A DNA stretch of 64,000 bases from the NCBI GenBank assembly GCA_009996515.1, contig JAACZV010000004.1, positions 124,001 to 188,000 on the forward strand, in the 5' to 3' direction. Positions 9,180 to 18,448 of this stretch are shown here, piece by piece. How positions within the stretch are numbered: position 1 is the stretch's first letter; each line of letters begins with the position of its first letter. Under the pieces are notes generated by a model. The model did no database searches and was not told the origin of the DNA. It worked only from the letters and a program-made list of their open reading frames with translations. A program made the translations under genes and the position numbers. This stretch comes from Comamonadaceae bacterium. Its GTDB lineage: Bacteria > Pseudomonadota > Gammaproteobacteria > Burkholderiales > Burkholderiaceae_C.

Positions 9180-9386
9180 ATGCATCGATTCACCTTGCCC
9201 GACATGAGCTGCGGCCATTGCGTCGCCGCCATCACCGAAGCGCTGCGGGCGGCCGACGCCCAGGCCCGCGTCGAGGTCGACCTCGCGGCCCGCACGGCCG
9301 AGGTCGACAGCGCTCTGCCGCGCGAGACGCTGGCGGCCGCGCTGACCGAGGCCGGCTACCCGCCGGCGCCTGGCGCGGCCAGCTAG
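9180..9386 (+). CDS. Heavy-metal-associated (HMA, CopZ-like) mini-protein
   Basis: 68 aa, a single ferredoxin-like HMA domain with the metal-binding MSCGHC loop (MxCxxC) at residue 9. Free-standing HMA proteins of this size are usually Cu(I) chaperones for P-type ATPases. No copper ATPase or CueR is nearby, so its partner must be elsewhere. It is isolated on the plus strand between two minus-strand groups. Confidence 0.88.
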   Translation: MHRFTLPDMSCGHCVAAITEALRAADAQARVEVDLAARTAEVDSALPRETLAAALTEAGYPPAPGAAS

Positions 9387-9387
9387 C

Positions 9388-11619
9388 TCAGGCGAAGCGG
9401 AACGGCAGCTCGCGCTGGCGCTGGCCCGTCAGCCGCGCCACCGCGTTCGCCAGCGCCGGCGCCAGCGCCGGCACGCCCGGCTCGCCCATGCCCTTGGGCG
9501 GATCGCTGCTGGGCACGATGCTGACGGTCATGACCTTGGGCGCGTCCGGCATGCGCGGCATGGCCATGTCGTAGAAGTTGTTCTGCTCGACGACGCCGTC
9601 CTTGAACGTGATGCGGTGCGTGGGCATGGTCGTGCCCAGGGCCATGATGGCTGCGCCCTGCACCTGGGTCTCGACCGACTTCGGGTTCACGCAGAGGTTG
9701 CAGTGCACGCCGGCATGCACCTCCTGCAGCACCGGCTGGCGGTCCTTGCCCTTGCCCTTCAGGCTGGCGACGACGACGTAGGCCACGACGGACTCGAAGC
9801 TCTCGTGCATCGCCACGCCCCAGGCCTGGCCGGGCGGCAGCTTGCGCTTGCCATAGCCGCTCTTGTCCACGGCGGCCTGCAGCGCCGCGCGGTGGCGCTC
9901 GGCCTTGGCATTGCCCGCCATCAGCTTGAGCCGGTAGGCCACCGGATCCTGCTTGGTCGCGAAGGCGATCTCGTCGATCAGCGTCTCCATGACATAGGCC
10001 GTGTGCGTGGAGCCCACCGAGCGCCACCACAGCACCGGCACGTTGACGTCCGGGTGGTGGACGCTGAGGTTCATGGGGATGTCGTAGGGCTCGCGCATGC
10101 CCTCGGTGGCCGTGCCGTCCACGCCCTTGCGCACGCCCCAGGCCTCGAAGGCCGTGCCCTTCATGATGCCCTGGCTGACGATGCGGTGCTGCCAGCCGGC
10201 GATCTTGCCGCCGGCATCGAAGCCGATCTCGGCGCGGTGAACGGTCATGGGCCGGTAGTAGCCGGCCTTGAGGTCGTCCTCGCGGCTCCAGATCACCTTC
10301 ACCGGCGCGCGCTGGCCGGCCTGGGCCAGCGCCACCGCCACCGCGGCGGCCTCGCGCGGCCATTCGCTGGCGGGCGTCGCGCGCCGGCCGAAGCCGCCGC
10401 CGGCCATCTGCACGTTGATCTGCACCTGCTCGGGCTTCAGGCCCACGGCCTTGGCGAGGTTCATCGCGTCGATGCCGGGCATCTGGGCCGCGTAGTAGAA
10501 GTCGCAGCGGTCGGCCTTCAGGTCCACCGTGCAGGCCAGCGGCTCCATCTGGGCATGGTTCAGGTAGGGGAAGACGAAGTCCGCGACGATCTTGCGCGGC
10601 GCCTTGCTCCAGCCGCTGGCGTCGGCCTGCAGCTCGGGCTTGGGTGCCGGCAGGCCCGGCGTCTTCGCCAGCGCCAGGTATTGCTGGGTGAGCGCCGCCG
10701 TGTCCGGCCGGGCGACACCGGCCAGGTCCCAGTCCAGCTTCAGCGCGTCGCGCCCCTTCTTGGCGGCCCAATAGCCGCTGGCCACCACGGCCACGCCCTG
10801 GCCGCCGCGATCCAGCGGCACCAAGAGCACGGCCTTCACGCCCTTGACCTTCAGCGCCTCGCTCGAATCCAGCTTGCCGACCTTGCCGTTGAAGACCGGC
10901 GGGCGCTGGATGACGGCCACCACCATGCCGGGCAGCTGCACGTCCATGCCATAGGCCTGGGTGCCCGTGCTCTTGGCCTGGCCGACGACCAGGCCGGTGG
11001 GCCGGCCGATGAGCTTGAAGTCCTTGGGGTCCTTCAGCGTGACGGCCTCCGGCACCGGCAGCTTCATCGCCGCGTCGAAAAACTCGCCATAGCCGCCGCT
11101 CCTGCCGCCGCCGCTGATGACGCCGTTCTGCGCCTTCAGCGACGCGGCCGGCAGCCCCCAGGCCTGGGCCGCTGCCGCCACCAGCATGGCCTTGGTGCGG
11201 GCACCCAGCTCGCGGTACTGCTGGTAGCTGTTCTTCACCGAGGCGGAGCCGCCGGTCAGGTGTATGCCCATCAGCGGGTCCACATAGGCGCCCTGCTGGT
11301 CGCCAAAGCCGGTACGGACCCTGGACCAGTCCGCGTCCAGTTCCTCGGCGCAGATCATGGCCAGGCCGGTCTCTATGCCCTGGCCCATGTCCATGCGGTT
11401 GCACAGGATGGTGGTGCTGCCGTCCGGCGCGATGCTGACGAAGGCCAGCGGCTGCTCGGTGGGCTTGCTGCCCGGCTTGGCGTTTGCCGGCTGCTGGGCC
11501 ATGCCCATGCCCGGCAGCAGCGCCAGGCCCACGGCTCCGCCGAGGGTGGTGGTGACGAAGGCGCGGCGGGACAGGCCGGCGCCGCTGACGAGTTGGTCCA
11601 GGCGTTGGAGGTTCAGCAT
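9388..11619 (-). CDS. Molybdopterin-binding large subunit of an aldehyde/isoquinoline-type oxidoreductase (IorB-like)
   Basis: 743 aa. Homologous to the large subunit of periplasmic molybdenum hydroxylases (isoquinoline 1-oxidoreductase beta, membrane-bound aldehyde dehydrogenases). The N-terminus has a twin-arginine signal: LSRRAFVTTTLGGAVGLALLPG at about residues 15-36. Cofactor-domain motifs include 'NVQMAGGGFGRRATP' and 'VLWWRSVGSTHTAYVMETLIDEIA'. The start MLNLQRL follows a strong GAGGAGG site. It is 10 bp downstream of the 2Fe-2S subunit. Together they oxidise aldehydes or N-heteroaromatics and normally pass electrons to a cytochrome subunit, not found here. Substrate cannot be assigned. 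Confidence 0.93.
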   Translation of the reverse strand: MLNLQRLDQLVSGAGLSRRAFVTTTLGGAVGLALLPGMGMAQQPANAKPGSKPTEQPLAFVSIAPDGSTTILCNRMDMGQGIETGLAMICAEELDADWSRVRTGFGDQQGAYVDPLMGIHLTGGSASVKNSYQQYRELGARTKAMLVAAAAQAWGLPAASLKAQNGVISGGGRSGGYGEFFDAAMKLPVPEAVTLKDPKDFKLIGRPTGLVVGQAKSTGTQAYGMDVQLPGMVVAVIQRPPVFNGKVGKLDSSEALKVKGVKAVLLVPLDRGGQGVAVVASGYWAAKKGRDALKLDWDLAGVARPDTAALTQQYLALAKTPGLPAPKPELQADASGWSKAPRKIVADFVFPYLNHAQMEPLACTVDLKADRCDFYYAAQMPGIDAMNLAKAVGLKPEQVQINVQMAGGGFGRRATPASEWPREAAAVAVALAQAGQRAPVKVIWSREDDLKAGYYRPMTVHRAEIGFDAGGKIAGWQHRIVSQGIMKGTAFEAWGVRKGVDGTATEGMREPYDIPMNLSVHHPDVNVPVLWWRSVGSTHTAYVMETLIDEIAFATKQDPVAYRLKLMAGNAKAERHRAALQAAVDKSGYGKRKLPPGQAWGVAMHESFESVVAYVVVASLKGKGKDRQPVLQEVHAGVHCNLCVNPKSVETQVQGAAIMALGTTMPTHRITFKDGVVEQNNFYDMAMPRMPDAPKVMTVSIVPSSDPPKGMGEPGVPALAPALANAVARLTGQRQRELPFRFA

Positions 11620-11629
11620 GGCGGCCTCC

Positions 11630-12085
11630 TCAGGCGAGCTGGGCCGCGGCCGCATGGATGGCGGCGCGGATGCGGGTGTAGGTGCCGCAGCGGCAGATGT
11701 TGCCGGCCATGGCCGCGTCGATCTGGGCGTCGGTCGGCTTGCTGTTGCTCTTCAGCAAGGCCACGGCGCTCATGACCTGCCCGCTCTGGCAGTAACCGCA
11801 CTGGGCCACGTCATGCGCCACCCAGGCCGCCTGCACGGCCTGGCCGACCTTGTCGTTGGCAATGCCTTCGATGGTGGTCACCGGGCCCTGCACCGACGAG
11901 ATCGGCGTCAGGCAGCTGCGCACGGGGGCGCCGGCCACATGCATGGTGCAGGCGCCGCACTGGGCCGCACCGCAGCCGAACTTGGTGCCGGTGAGCTGCA
12001 GCTCCTCGCGCACGGCCCACAGCAGGGGCATGTCGGGGTCGGCGTCCAGTGCGACGGCGCGACCGTTGACGGTCATGTTGATCAT
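11630..12085 (-). CDS. 2Fe-2S small subunit of the molybdenum hydroxylase (IorA-like)
   Basis: 151 aa. Two iron-sulfur clusters are readable: the plant-type ferredoxin set GCGAAQCGACTMH plus the following Cys near residues 38-60, and the C-terminal set CGYCQSGQV with CRCGTYTRI near 97-135. This is the normal electron-transfer subunit of xanthine-dehydrogenase-family enzymes without an FAD subunit. It is first in the operon, with a GGAG site before the ATG. It has no Tat signal and would be carried out with the IorB-like partner. Confidence 0.95.
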   Translation of the reverse strand: MINMTVNGRAVALDADPDMPLLWAVREELQLTGTKFGCGAAQCGACTMHVAGAPVRSCLTPISSVQGPVTTIEGIANDKVGQAVQAAWVAHDVAQCGYCQSGQVMSAVALLKSNSKPTDAQIDAAMAGNICRCGTYTRIRAAIHAAAAQLA

Positions 12086-12129
12086 GTGATGCTCCTGGTA
12101 TGGGACGGCCGCGACTCTAGCCAGAAGCA

Positions 12130-12141
12130 GTACCCCCGTAC
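12130..12141. promoter_or_regulatory. GTAC-CCCC-GTAC inverted repeat upstream of iorAB-like genes
   Basis: A perfect 4-bp inverted repeat around CCCC lies 45 bp upstream of the small-subunit ATG, in the only spacer (12086-12205) between this operon and the TonB receptor. It could be a half-site for a regulator. It is too short to be significant alone. Confidence 0.25.
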
Positions 12142-12205
12142 ATCACTTAGGCATTGCGGCAGCGCGGCGGGTCGTCGAAACCGGCGACGCGCCAGGCCTG
12201 CGGCC

Positions 12206-14959
12206 TCACTTGAACTGGTAGCTGGCCGTGGCATACCAAAAGCGGCCGCGCGGATCCACGAACGAGCCGGCATAGCCCGCCACATGGGAGCCGTAGCTGG
12301 ACACGGCCGTGAACGGCGGATCCTGGTTCAGCAGGTTGCGGGCGCCCAGGCGCAGCGCCAGGCTGGGCAAGGGCTTCCAGCCCACGGCCATGTTCCAGCG
12401 GCTGCTGTCCCTGACCTTGTGCTCCGCCGCGACGCCCACATTGGCATCCACCAGGCCGGCCGACTCCGTCCAGCCCTTGACGAAGACGTTCTCCAGCGTG
12501 AGGTTCCACGGGCCCAGGTTCCAGTCCAGGCCCAGCGTGTGCTGCCAGCGCGGCACCGGCTGCACGCTGGCGCCGTCGCCGGCCGAGCCGACGTAGGAGA
12601 CGAACGGCGTGCCCTTGCCGTTCTGCTGCTTCCAGCTGCTGACATAGCTGCCCGCGAAGCTGGCGCCCAGCCGGCCCAGGTCGCCCAGCGGCCAGCTGGC
12701 CTTCACGTCCACGTCCAGGCCGCTGGTCTTGAGCTCGCCGAGGTTCTCCACCGGCGTCTCGATATAGCTGATGAAGCCGTTGGCCTGGCGATGGACGCGG
12801 GCCTTGTAGCGCTGGTACAGCGTCGGGTCGGCCATGATGGCGTCGCCGCCGATGACGCTGATCTGGTCCTTCTTCTGGATATGCCAGTAGTCCAGCGCGA
12901 CGGACAGGTTGCGCACCGGCTCGAAGACGGCGCCCAGCGCGTACTGGCGCGACTTCTCGGGCTTGAGCGCCGGGTCGCTGGACAGGCGCACGTTGAACTG
13001 CGTCTCGCAGCGCGGGTCGCTGGCGTGGCCGGCCGGGCAGTCGGGGTCCAGCAGCGAATTGGCCGTGTTCGTGAAGGCCATGGGGCTGTGCACGTCCCAC
13101 AGCGTCGGCGCGCGGAAGCCCGTGCCCGCGCTGGCGCGCAGCAGCACCTCCTTGCTGGGCTGGAAGCGCAGCGACAGGCCCGGGTTGAAGGTGTTGCCGA
13201 AGTCGCTGTAATGGTCGTAGCGGGCCTTGACGGTGGCCTCCCAGCCCTTGGCGAACGGCATGGAGAGCTCGCCGAAGACGGCATAGATGCTGCGCGAGGC
13301 CTGGGTGCGGGGCACGGTGCCCTCGCCGCCGATGTGCAGGCCTTGCTCGTAGTCGGCGTTGACGGGCCGGTCGTCGGCCTTCTCCTTGCGCAGGTCGGCG
13401 CCCAGCGCCAGCATCATCGGGCCGCCGGCCAGCGTCGCCAGCTCGCGGCTGGCCTTGGCGTCCAGCGCGTAGGTGGTGCTCTTGGAGCGGCGCATGGGGC
13501 CTTCCATGCGCGCGCGGTCCAGCGCGGCCAGGCCGGCGGCGTCCTGCGGGCCGAAGGGGTTGATGACGCCGCTGGCCAGCTCGGCGATGAAGCGGCCCTC
13601 GTGCAGATAGTTGAAATAGTCCAGCGAACCCTTGGCCTGCGAGACGGACAGGCCCGTGTCGTAGTCCCAGGCGCCCAGCACGCCGGTCGCGCCGGCCACC
13701 AGGCGGGTCTGCTCGTTGAGCGTGTGGTTGGTGCGCATGCCCACCGGCACCGCGCGCATCGCGATCTCGGTGAAGCCGCCGCCCAGCGTGTCGAAGTCGG
13801 CCGGCGTGTAGCCCAGGCTCAGCAGCAGCTCGCGCGGGAAATACTTGCTGGCGATGGGCAGCGCGAACGACGGGTAGGTGCCGTCGGGCTTCACATGGCC
13901 GGCCGTGGAGTCGATGGGCACGGCGGCCGTGCGGCCTATGGACTTGCTGCGCGCGTAGCTGGCCTCGAAGAACAGCTGCGACTCGGCCCCCATGTCCAGC
14001 GTCAGCCGGCCGAAGGCATCGGCCTTGGTGGTGTCGGGCAGGTTCTCCTGCGTGGCCGGATAGATGAAGCGGCAGCGCTTGATGGGCGTGCCGTTGGGCG
14101 TCTTATCGTCCAGCGTCTGCAGCGTGTTGTAGTCGGGGTCGCAGGGGCTGAAGCTGGCGCCCGCGTTGGCGTAGGCGCCGGGCGTGATGCCGAAGTCCAC
14201 CAGCCGGCCGGGGAAGGAGCGGCCCGAGGTGGGCGGGGCCGAGCCGGGGATCTCGTCCAGGCCGCGCAGATACCACTTCTGCTCGATGGCGCTGAGCTTG
14301 GTCTGCTTCTTGACGTTGGCCGTCAGCAGCAGGTTGTAGCCGTCGCTCTTGAGGCCGCCCAGGCCGAAGGCGATGGACGCGCCGCTCTCCTGGCCGCCGA
14401 TGCGCTTTTGCGTGTCGCCGTAGCGCAGCGTCAGCTCGCCCTTGTCGTAGTCCTTGCGGGTGATGAAGTTGATGACGCCGCCCACCGCGTCGGTGCCGTA
14501 CACGGCCGAGGCGCCGTCGCGCAGCACCTCGATGCGCTCGATGGCCGCGAACGGGATGCTGTTCAGGTCCACCGAGGAGGCGCCGCCTATGGTGCCGAAC
14601 GCGAAGTTGGCCAGACGCCGGCCGTTGAGCAGCACCAGCGTCGAGTTGGCGCCCAGGCCGCGCAGGTTGGCGAAGCTCTGCGCATAGCCGGCGCCCTGCG
14701 TGGTGTCGGACAGCAGCGCCGTGTTGGCGCCGATGCGGCGCAGGATGTCCTCGACGTTGGTGGCGCCGGTCTTCTCGATCTGGTCGCGCGTCATCACGGT
14801 CACCGGCAGCGCCGTCTCGGACTCGACGCGCTTGATGGACGAGCCGGTGATGGTGATGCGCTCCAGCTGCTGCTGGGCGGGCGCGTCCTGCGCCGCGGCC
14901 GCGCCGGCCAGGCCGGCGGCCAGCAGCGCCAGCGCCAGGCGGGTGGGACGGTGTTGCAT
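12206..14959 (-). CDS. TonB-dependent outer-membrane receptor
   Basis: 917 aa. A signal peptide of about 23 residues ends in AAAAQDA. The plug domain includes 'ITITGSSIKRVESETALPVTVMTRDQIEKTG' and 'VEDILRRIGANTALLSDTTQGAG', with 'LRGLGANSTLVLLNGRRLANF' as the conserved plug core. A 22-strand barrel follows, ending in an aromatic-rich strand with terminal YQFK. The 'GSSIKRVESE' N-terminus is typical of receptors for carbohydrates, peptides or other large nutrients rather than classical siderophores. A 13-bp inverted repeat lies upstream (15072-15130). Substrate unknown. Confidence 0.92.
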   Translation of the reverse strand: MQHRPTRLALALLAAGLAGAAAAQDAPAQQQLERITITGSSIKRVESETALPVTVMTRDQIEKTGATNVEDILRRIGANTALLSDTTQGAGYAQSFANLRGLGANSTLVLLNGRRLANFAFGTIGGASSVDLNSIPFAAIERIEVLRDGASAVYGTDAVGGVINFITRKDYDKGELTLRYGDTQKRIGGQESGASIAFGLGGLKSDGYNLLLTANVKKQTKLSAIEQKWYLRGLDEIPGSAPPTSGRSFPGRLVDFGITPGAYANAGASFSPCDPDYNTLQTLDDKTPNGTPIKRCRFIYPATQENLPDTTKADAFGRLTLDMGAESQLFFEASYARSKSIGRTAAVPIDSTAGHVKPDGTYPSFALPIASKYFPRELLLSLGYTPADFDTLGGGFTEIAMRAVPVGMRTNHTLNEQTRLVAGATGVLGAWDYDTGLSVSQAKGSLDYFNYLHEGRFIAELASGVINPFGPQDAAGLAALDRARMEGPMRRSKSTTYALDAKASRELATLAGGPMMLALGADLRKEKADDRPVNADYEQGLHIGGEGTVPRTQASRSIYAVFGELSMPFAKGWEATVKARYDHYSDFGNTFNPGLSLRFQPSKEVLLRASAGTGFRAPTLWDVHSPMAFTNTANSLLDPDCPAGHASDPRCETQFNVRLSSDPALKPEKSRQYALGAVFEPVRNLSVALDYWHIQKKDQISVIGGDAIMADPTLYQRYKARVHRQANGFISYIETPVENLGELKTSGLDVDVKASWPLGDLGRLGASFAGSYVSSWKQQNGKGTPFVSYVGSAGDGASVQPVPRWQHTLGLDWNLGPWNLTLENVFVKGWTESAGLVDANVGVAAEHKVRDSSRWNMAVGWKPLPSLALRLGARNLLNQDPPFTAVSSYGSHVAGYAGSFVDPRGRFWYATASYQFK

Positions 14960-15071
14960 GGGTCTACCTCATGTGCTGGGGCCTGTCTCCGGGGTGCCCC
15001 ACTCCCTTGCCGCGGCGCGGCTTGTCGCTATTGCGCAGGGAGTTTTCAGCGCCGCCGCGGCACGCCTCCCC

Positions 15072-15130
15072 TGCGGGAAGTCAGGCTGTGGCCTGCACGC
15101 AGCACACGAGTTAGGGGCTGACTTCCCGCA
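15072..15130. repeat. 13-bp perfect inverted repeat upstream of the TonB receptor
   Basis: Arm TGCGGGAAGTCAG at 15072-15084 and its exact complement CTGACTTCCCGCA at 15118-15130, separated by 33 bases. It lies in the 247-bp gap between the tetR stop and the receptor start, about 113 bp from the receptor ATG. It could be a long stem in the receptor leader or a paired operator. Confidence 0.5.
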
Positions 15131-15206
15131 CGCGGCGAGCGGCGCCCGGTTGCGGCAATTGCGCAGCGGGCGCGCGCGCAGGGCCGGGCGGCGCCGCGGC
15201 TCGCGC

Positions 15207-15899
15207 TCAGCTCTGGGCCAGCAGCGCCTGCAGCTGCCCGCGCAGCCGGCGCAGCTGCTGCAGCTCCTGGTCGGGCGCCTGCAGCGCCGGCCACAGCAGC
15301 GCGACGAGATCGCGCGCGCTGGCCTCCACGTCGATCTGCCGGCCGGTGATGACCACCTCCCACAGCATCTGCTCGATGGGCCCGAACACCAGCGAGCGCA
15401 GCAGCCGCAGCGGGATGTCGCGCCTGACCTCGCCGGCCTCCTGGCCGCGGGCCAGCAACGCCATCAGCGGCGCCGTGTAGCGGCGCTGCAGCTCGACCAG
15501 ACCCTCGCCCAGGCCCGGGCCCTTGGCCCGGCCCTCCGACAGCACCAGCGCGCAGATGCCCGTGCCCTGCACGAGGAAGACCCGCAGATTGGTCAGCACC
15601 AGGTACTCCAGCTGCGCGCGCACCGAGGCCTCGCGCGGCAGGCCGGCCTGCATGGCGGCGATGTTCTCGTCGTACCAGTCCTGGATGGCCCGCTGGCAGA
15701 GCTCACGCTTGCCGCGGAAGTACGTGAAGATGGTGGCCTCGGAAATGCCCAGGCGCTGGGCGATCTCGGTCGTCGTCGCGCCCTCGTAGCCGCGCTCGGC
15801 AAACACCTCGCGGCCCACGCGCAGGATGTCGCGCACCCGCTGCTCGGCCTTGGGGCCGGCGGGCGAGCGGCGCTGGGGCGTGGCGGCGGCGGTCGTCAT
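15207..15899 (-). CDS. TetR-family regulator of the leucine/biotin cluster (LiuQ-like candidate)
   Basis: 230 aa. The N-terminal HTH 'GYEGATTTEIAQRLGISEATIFTYFRGKRELCQRAI' (about residues 35-70) is a classical TetR domain; the C-terminal ligand domain is all-helical. Divergent from liuB. The same 15-bp palindrome lies 23 bp from this start and 23 bp from the liuB start, so autoregulation and repression of liuB are likely. A TetR regulator named LiuQ has been described for branched-chain amino-acid degradation genes in betaproteobacteria; this gene fits by location, but I cannot confirm orthology. The ligand is presumably an acyl-CoA intermediate. Confidence 0.88.
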   Translation of the reverse strand: MTTAAATPQRRSPAGPKAEQRVRDILRVGREVFAERGYEGATTTEIAQRLGISEATIFTYFRGKRELCQRAIQDWYDENIAAMQAGLPREASVRAQLEYLVLTNLRVFLVQGTGICALVLSEGRAKGPGLGEGLVELQRRYTAPLMALLARGQEAGEVRRDIPLRLLRSLVFGPIEQMLWEVVITGRQIDVEASARDLVALLWPALQAPDQELQQLRRLRGQLQALLAQS

Positions 15900-15921
15900 C
15901 GAACCGCATTCTGCGCAATTT

Positions 15922-15936
15922 TTGAGTGCCACTCAA
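15922..15936. promoter_or_regulatory. TetR operator, proximal to tetR
   Basis: TTGAGTGCCACTCAA is a perfect palindrome (7-bp arms around C), 23 bp upstream of the tetR ATG. A second copy with one changed base lies at 16014-16028. Confidence 0.75.
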
Positions 15937-16013
15937 GTCAGCATTGCATCCGGGTTCACCCTGGATTATTCTGGCGCCCTTCAGCAGGCCCACAAGGCCG
16001 ATAGACCATCAAG

Positions 16014-16028
16014 TTGAGTGCCACTTAA
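16014..16028. promoter_or_regulatory. TetR operator, proximal to liuB
   Basis: TTGAGTGCCACTTAA, 14 of 15 bases identical to the first site, ends 23 bp before the liuB ATG. The two sites are 92 bp apart and symmetric in the divergent region. Confidence 0.75.
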
Positions 16029-16050
16029 GCAGCACTCGCCGGGAGACACC

Positions 16051-17658
16051 ATGCCGGTTTTGACCACCCAGCTCAACCCCCGCTCGACCGACTTCAAGGC
16101 CAATGCCGACGCGATGCGCGGGCTGATCGACGACCTCAACGCCCGCCTCGCGCAGATCGCCCAGGGCGGCGGCGAGGCTGCGCGCGCCAAGCATGTGGCG
16201 CGCGGCAAGCTGCTGCCGCGCGAGCGCGTCGAGATGCTGCTGGACCCCGGCACGCCCTTCCTCGAGCTCGCGCCACTGGCCGGCCTGAACCTGTACGACA
16301 ACGCGGCACCCGGCGGCGGCATCGTCGCCGGCATCGGCCGCGTCGCCGGCGTCGAATGCATGATCGTGTGCAACGACGCGACGGTGAAGGGCGGCACCTA
16401 CTACCCCATCACCGTCAAGAAGCACCTGCGCGCGCAGGAGATCGCTGAAGCCAACCGCCTGCCCTGCCTCTACCTCGTCGACAGCGGCGGCGCCAACCTG
16501 CCCAACCAGGACGAGGTCTTCCCCGACCGCGACCATTTCGGCCGCATCTTCTACAACCAGGCCAACCTCAGCGCGCAAGGCATCCCGCAGATCGCCGTCG
16601 TCATGGGCTCGTGCACGGCCGGCGGCGCCTATGTGCCGGCGATGAGCGACGAGACCATCATCGTGAAGAACCAGGGCACCATCTTCCTGGGCGGCCCGCC
16701 GCTGGTGAAGGCCGCGACCGGCGAGGTCGTGACGGCCGAGGACCTGGGCGGCGGCGACGTGCACACGCGCCTGTCGGGCGTGGCCGACCATCTCGCCAAC
16801 AACGACACCCACGCACTGGCCCTTGCCCGCAACTCGGTCGCGCGGCTGAACTGGCGCAAGGCCAATCCGCTGGCCCTGCAGCAGCCCCAGGCGCCGGCCT
16901 TCGACCCGGCCGAACTGCACGGCGTGATCCCCACCGACACGCGCAAGCCCTTCGACGTGCGCGAGGTCATCGCCCGCATCGTCGACGGCTCGGAGTTCGA
17001 CGAGTTCAAGGCCCGCTACGGCGCCACGCTGGTCTGCGGCTTCGCCCACATCGAGGGCATGCCGGTGGGCATCGTCGCCAACAACGGCATCCTGTTCGCC
17101 GAGAGCGCCAACAAGGGCGCGCACTTCATCGAGCTGTGCTGCCAGCGCAAGATCCCGCTGGTGTTCCTGCAGAACATCACCGGCTTCATGGTGGGCCGCA
17201 AGTACGAGAACGAGGGTATCGCCCGCGCCGGCGCCAAGATGGTGACGGCCGTCGCCTGCGCCCAGGTGCCCAAGTTCACCGTCATCATTGGCGGCAGTTT
17301 CGGCGCCGGCAACTACGGCATGTGCGGCCGCGCCTACAGCCCGCGCTTCCTGTGGATGTGGCCCAACGCGCGCATCTCGGTGATGGGCGGCGAGCAGGCG
17401 GCCAGTGTGCTGTCCACCATCCGCCGCGACGCGATCGAGGCCAAGGGCGGCCAGTGGAGCGCCGAGGAAGAGGAAGCCTTCAAGGCCCCGCTGCGCCAGC
17501 AGTACGAGGACCAGGGCCATCCCTATTACGCGTCCGCGCGGCTGTGGGACGACGGCGTCATCGACCCGGCCGACACGCGCCGCGTGCTGGCGCTGGGGCT
17601 GTCGGCGTCGCTGAACGCCCCCATCCCCGACACCAGGTTCGGCGTGTTCCGGATGTGA
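16051..17658 (+). CDS. liuB: Methylcrotonyl-CoA carboxylase, carboxyltransferase (beta) subunit
   Basis: 535 aa, a crotonase-fold carboxyltransferase with two halves. Oxyanion-type glycine motifs include '[16 protein letters not shown]' near residue 190 and '[38 protein letters not shown]' near 415, highly characteristic of MccB/LiuB. It transfers CO2 from biotin on LiuD to 3-methylcrotonyl-CoA in leucine catabolism. The start [10 protein letters not shown] follows GGGAGA; an upstream in-frame ATG would run into the operator. First gene of the cluster, with liuC 4 bp downstream. Confidence 0.95.
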   Translation: MPVLTTQLNPRSTDFKANADAMRGLIDDLNARLAQIAQGGGEAARAKHVARGKLLPRERVEMLLDPGTPFLELAPLAGLNLYDNAAPGGGIVAGIGRVAGVECMIVCNDATVKGGTYYPITVKKHLRAQEIAEANRLPCLYLVDSGGANLPNQDEVFPDRDHFGRIFYNQANLSAQGIPQIAVVMGSCTAGGAYVPAMSDETIIVKNQGTIFLGGPPLVKAATGEVVTAEDLGGGDVHTRLSGVADHLANNDTHALALARNSVARLNWRKANPLALQQPQAPAFDPAELHGVIPTDTRKPFDVREVIARIVDGSEFDEFKARYGATLVCGFAHIEGMPVGIVANNGILFAESANKGAHFIELCCQRKIPLVFLQNITGFMVGRKYENEGIARAGAKMVTAVACAQVPKFTVIIGGSFGAGNYGMCGRAYSPRFLWMWPNARISVMGGEQAASVLSTIRRDAIEAKGGQWSAEEEEAFKAPLRQQYEDQGHPYYASARLWDDGVIDPADTRRVLALGLSASLNAPIPDTRFGVFRM

Positions 17659-17662
17659 TGCC

Positions 17663-18448
17663 ATGAGCACCTGCCTGACCCTCACGACCGCCGGCCCCGT
17701 CGCCCGCGTCACGCTGAACCGCCCCGAGGTCCGCAATGCCTTCAATGAGGTGTTGATCGCCGAGCTGACGGCCGCCTTCACCGAGCTGGGCCAGCGCGCC
17801 GACCTGCGCGCCATCGTGCTCGCGGCCGAGGGCAAGGCCTTCTGCGCCGGCGCCGACCTGAACTGGATGAAGGCTTTTGGCCGCTATTCCTGGGACGAGA
17901 ACCATGCCGACGCCACCAAGCTGGCCGACATGCTGTGGGCGATCTACAGCTGCCCGCTGCCTGTCATCGCGCGCGTGCAGGGCGACGTCTATGCCGGCGG
18001 CGTGGGCTTGCTGGCCTGCGCCGACATCGTCGTCGCGGCGGACCAGGCGGGCTTCTGCTTGAGTGAAGCCAAGCTGGGCCTGCTGCCCGCCACCATCGCC
18101 CCCTACGTCATCAAGGCGCTGGGCGAGCAGGCCTCGCGACGCTACTTCGTGACGGCCGAGCGCTTCTCCGCCGATGAGGCCAGGCGGCTGGGCCTGGTGC
18201 ACGAGGTCGTCGCCGCCGACGCGCTGGACGCCAAGGTCGACGAACTCACCGCCGCCCTCTGCGCCAACGGCCCCGCCGCCGTGCGCGCCTGCAAGAAGCT
18301 CGTCAAGGACGTGGCCGGCCGCGAGATCACGCCCGCACTGCGCGACGACACGGCACGCCGCATCGCAGACATCCGCGCCAGCGCCGAGGGCCGCGACGGC
18401 GTGCAGAGCTTTCTGAACAAGAGCAGGCCGTCCTGGCTGCAGGGATGA
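17663..18448 (+). CDS. liuC: Enoyl-CoA hydratase/isomerase, probable methylglutaconyl-CoA hydratase
   Basis: 261 aa crotonase. Seen are 'LNRPEVRNAFNEVLI' and 'AEGKAFCAGADLNWMKAFG' (first oxyanion-hole strand with GADL), then 'VQGDVYAGGVGLLACADIVVA' with the second oxyanion Gly. Position between liuB and the rest of the leucine cluster makes 3-methylglutaconyl-CoA the likely substrate. It starts 4 bp after liuB and overlaps the next ORF by 4 bp (ATGA). Confidence 0.9.
   Translation: MSTCLTLTTAGPVARVTLNRPEVRNAFNEVLIAELTAAFTELGQRADLRAIVLAAEGKAFCAGADLNWMKAFGRYSWDENHADATKLADMLWAIYSCPLPVIARVQGDVYAGGVGLLACADIVVAADQAGFCLSEAKLGLLPATIAPYVIKALGEQASRRYFVTAERFSADEARRLGLVHEVVAADALDAKVDELTAALCANGPAAVRACKKLVKDVAGREITPALRDDTARRIADIRASAEGRDGVQSFLNKSRPSWLQG

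Noticed and set aside
9180-9386. Part of a copper-resistance operon
   Set aside because: Only the HMA mini-protein is present; no P-type ATPase, CueR or CopA is near.
11357-15121. Plus-strand open frame of 1254 codons opposite the molybdenum hydroxylase and TonB receptor
   Set aside because: It runs antisense to three genes with clear motifs, is rich in His/Arg/Gly/Ala/Gln with no domain, and is explained by the high GC of codon position three. Similar long shadows at 23173-26178 and 30876-33983 (minus) were dropped for the same reason.
16018-16050. Upstream in-frame start for liuB
   Set aside because: It would begin inside the TetR operator and has no ribosome site, whereas ATG 16051 follows GGGAGA.
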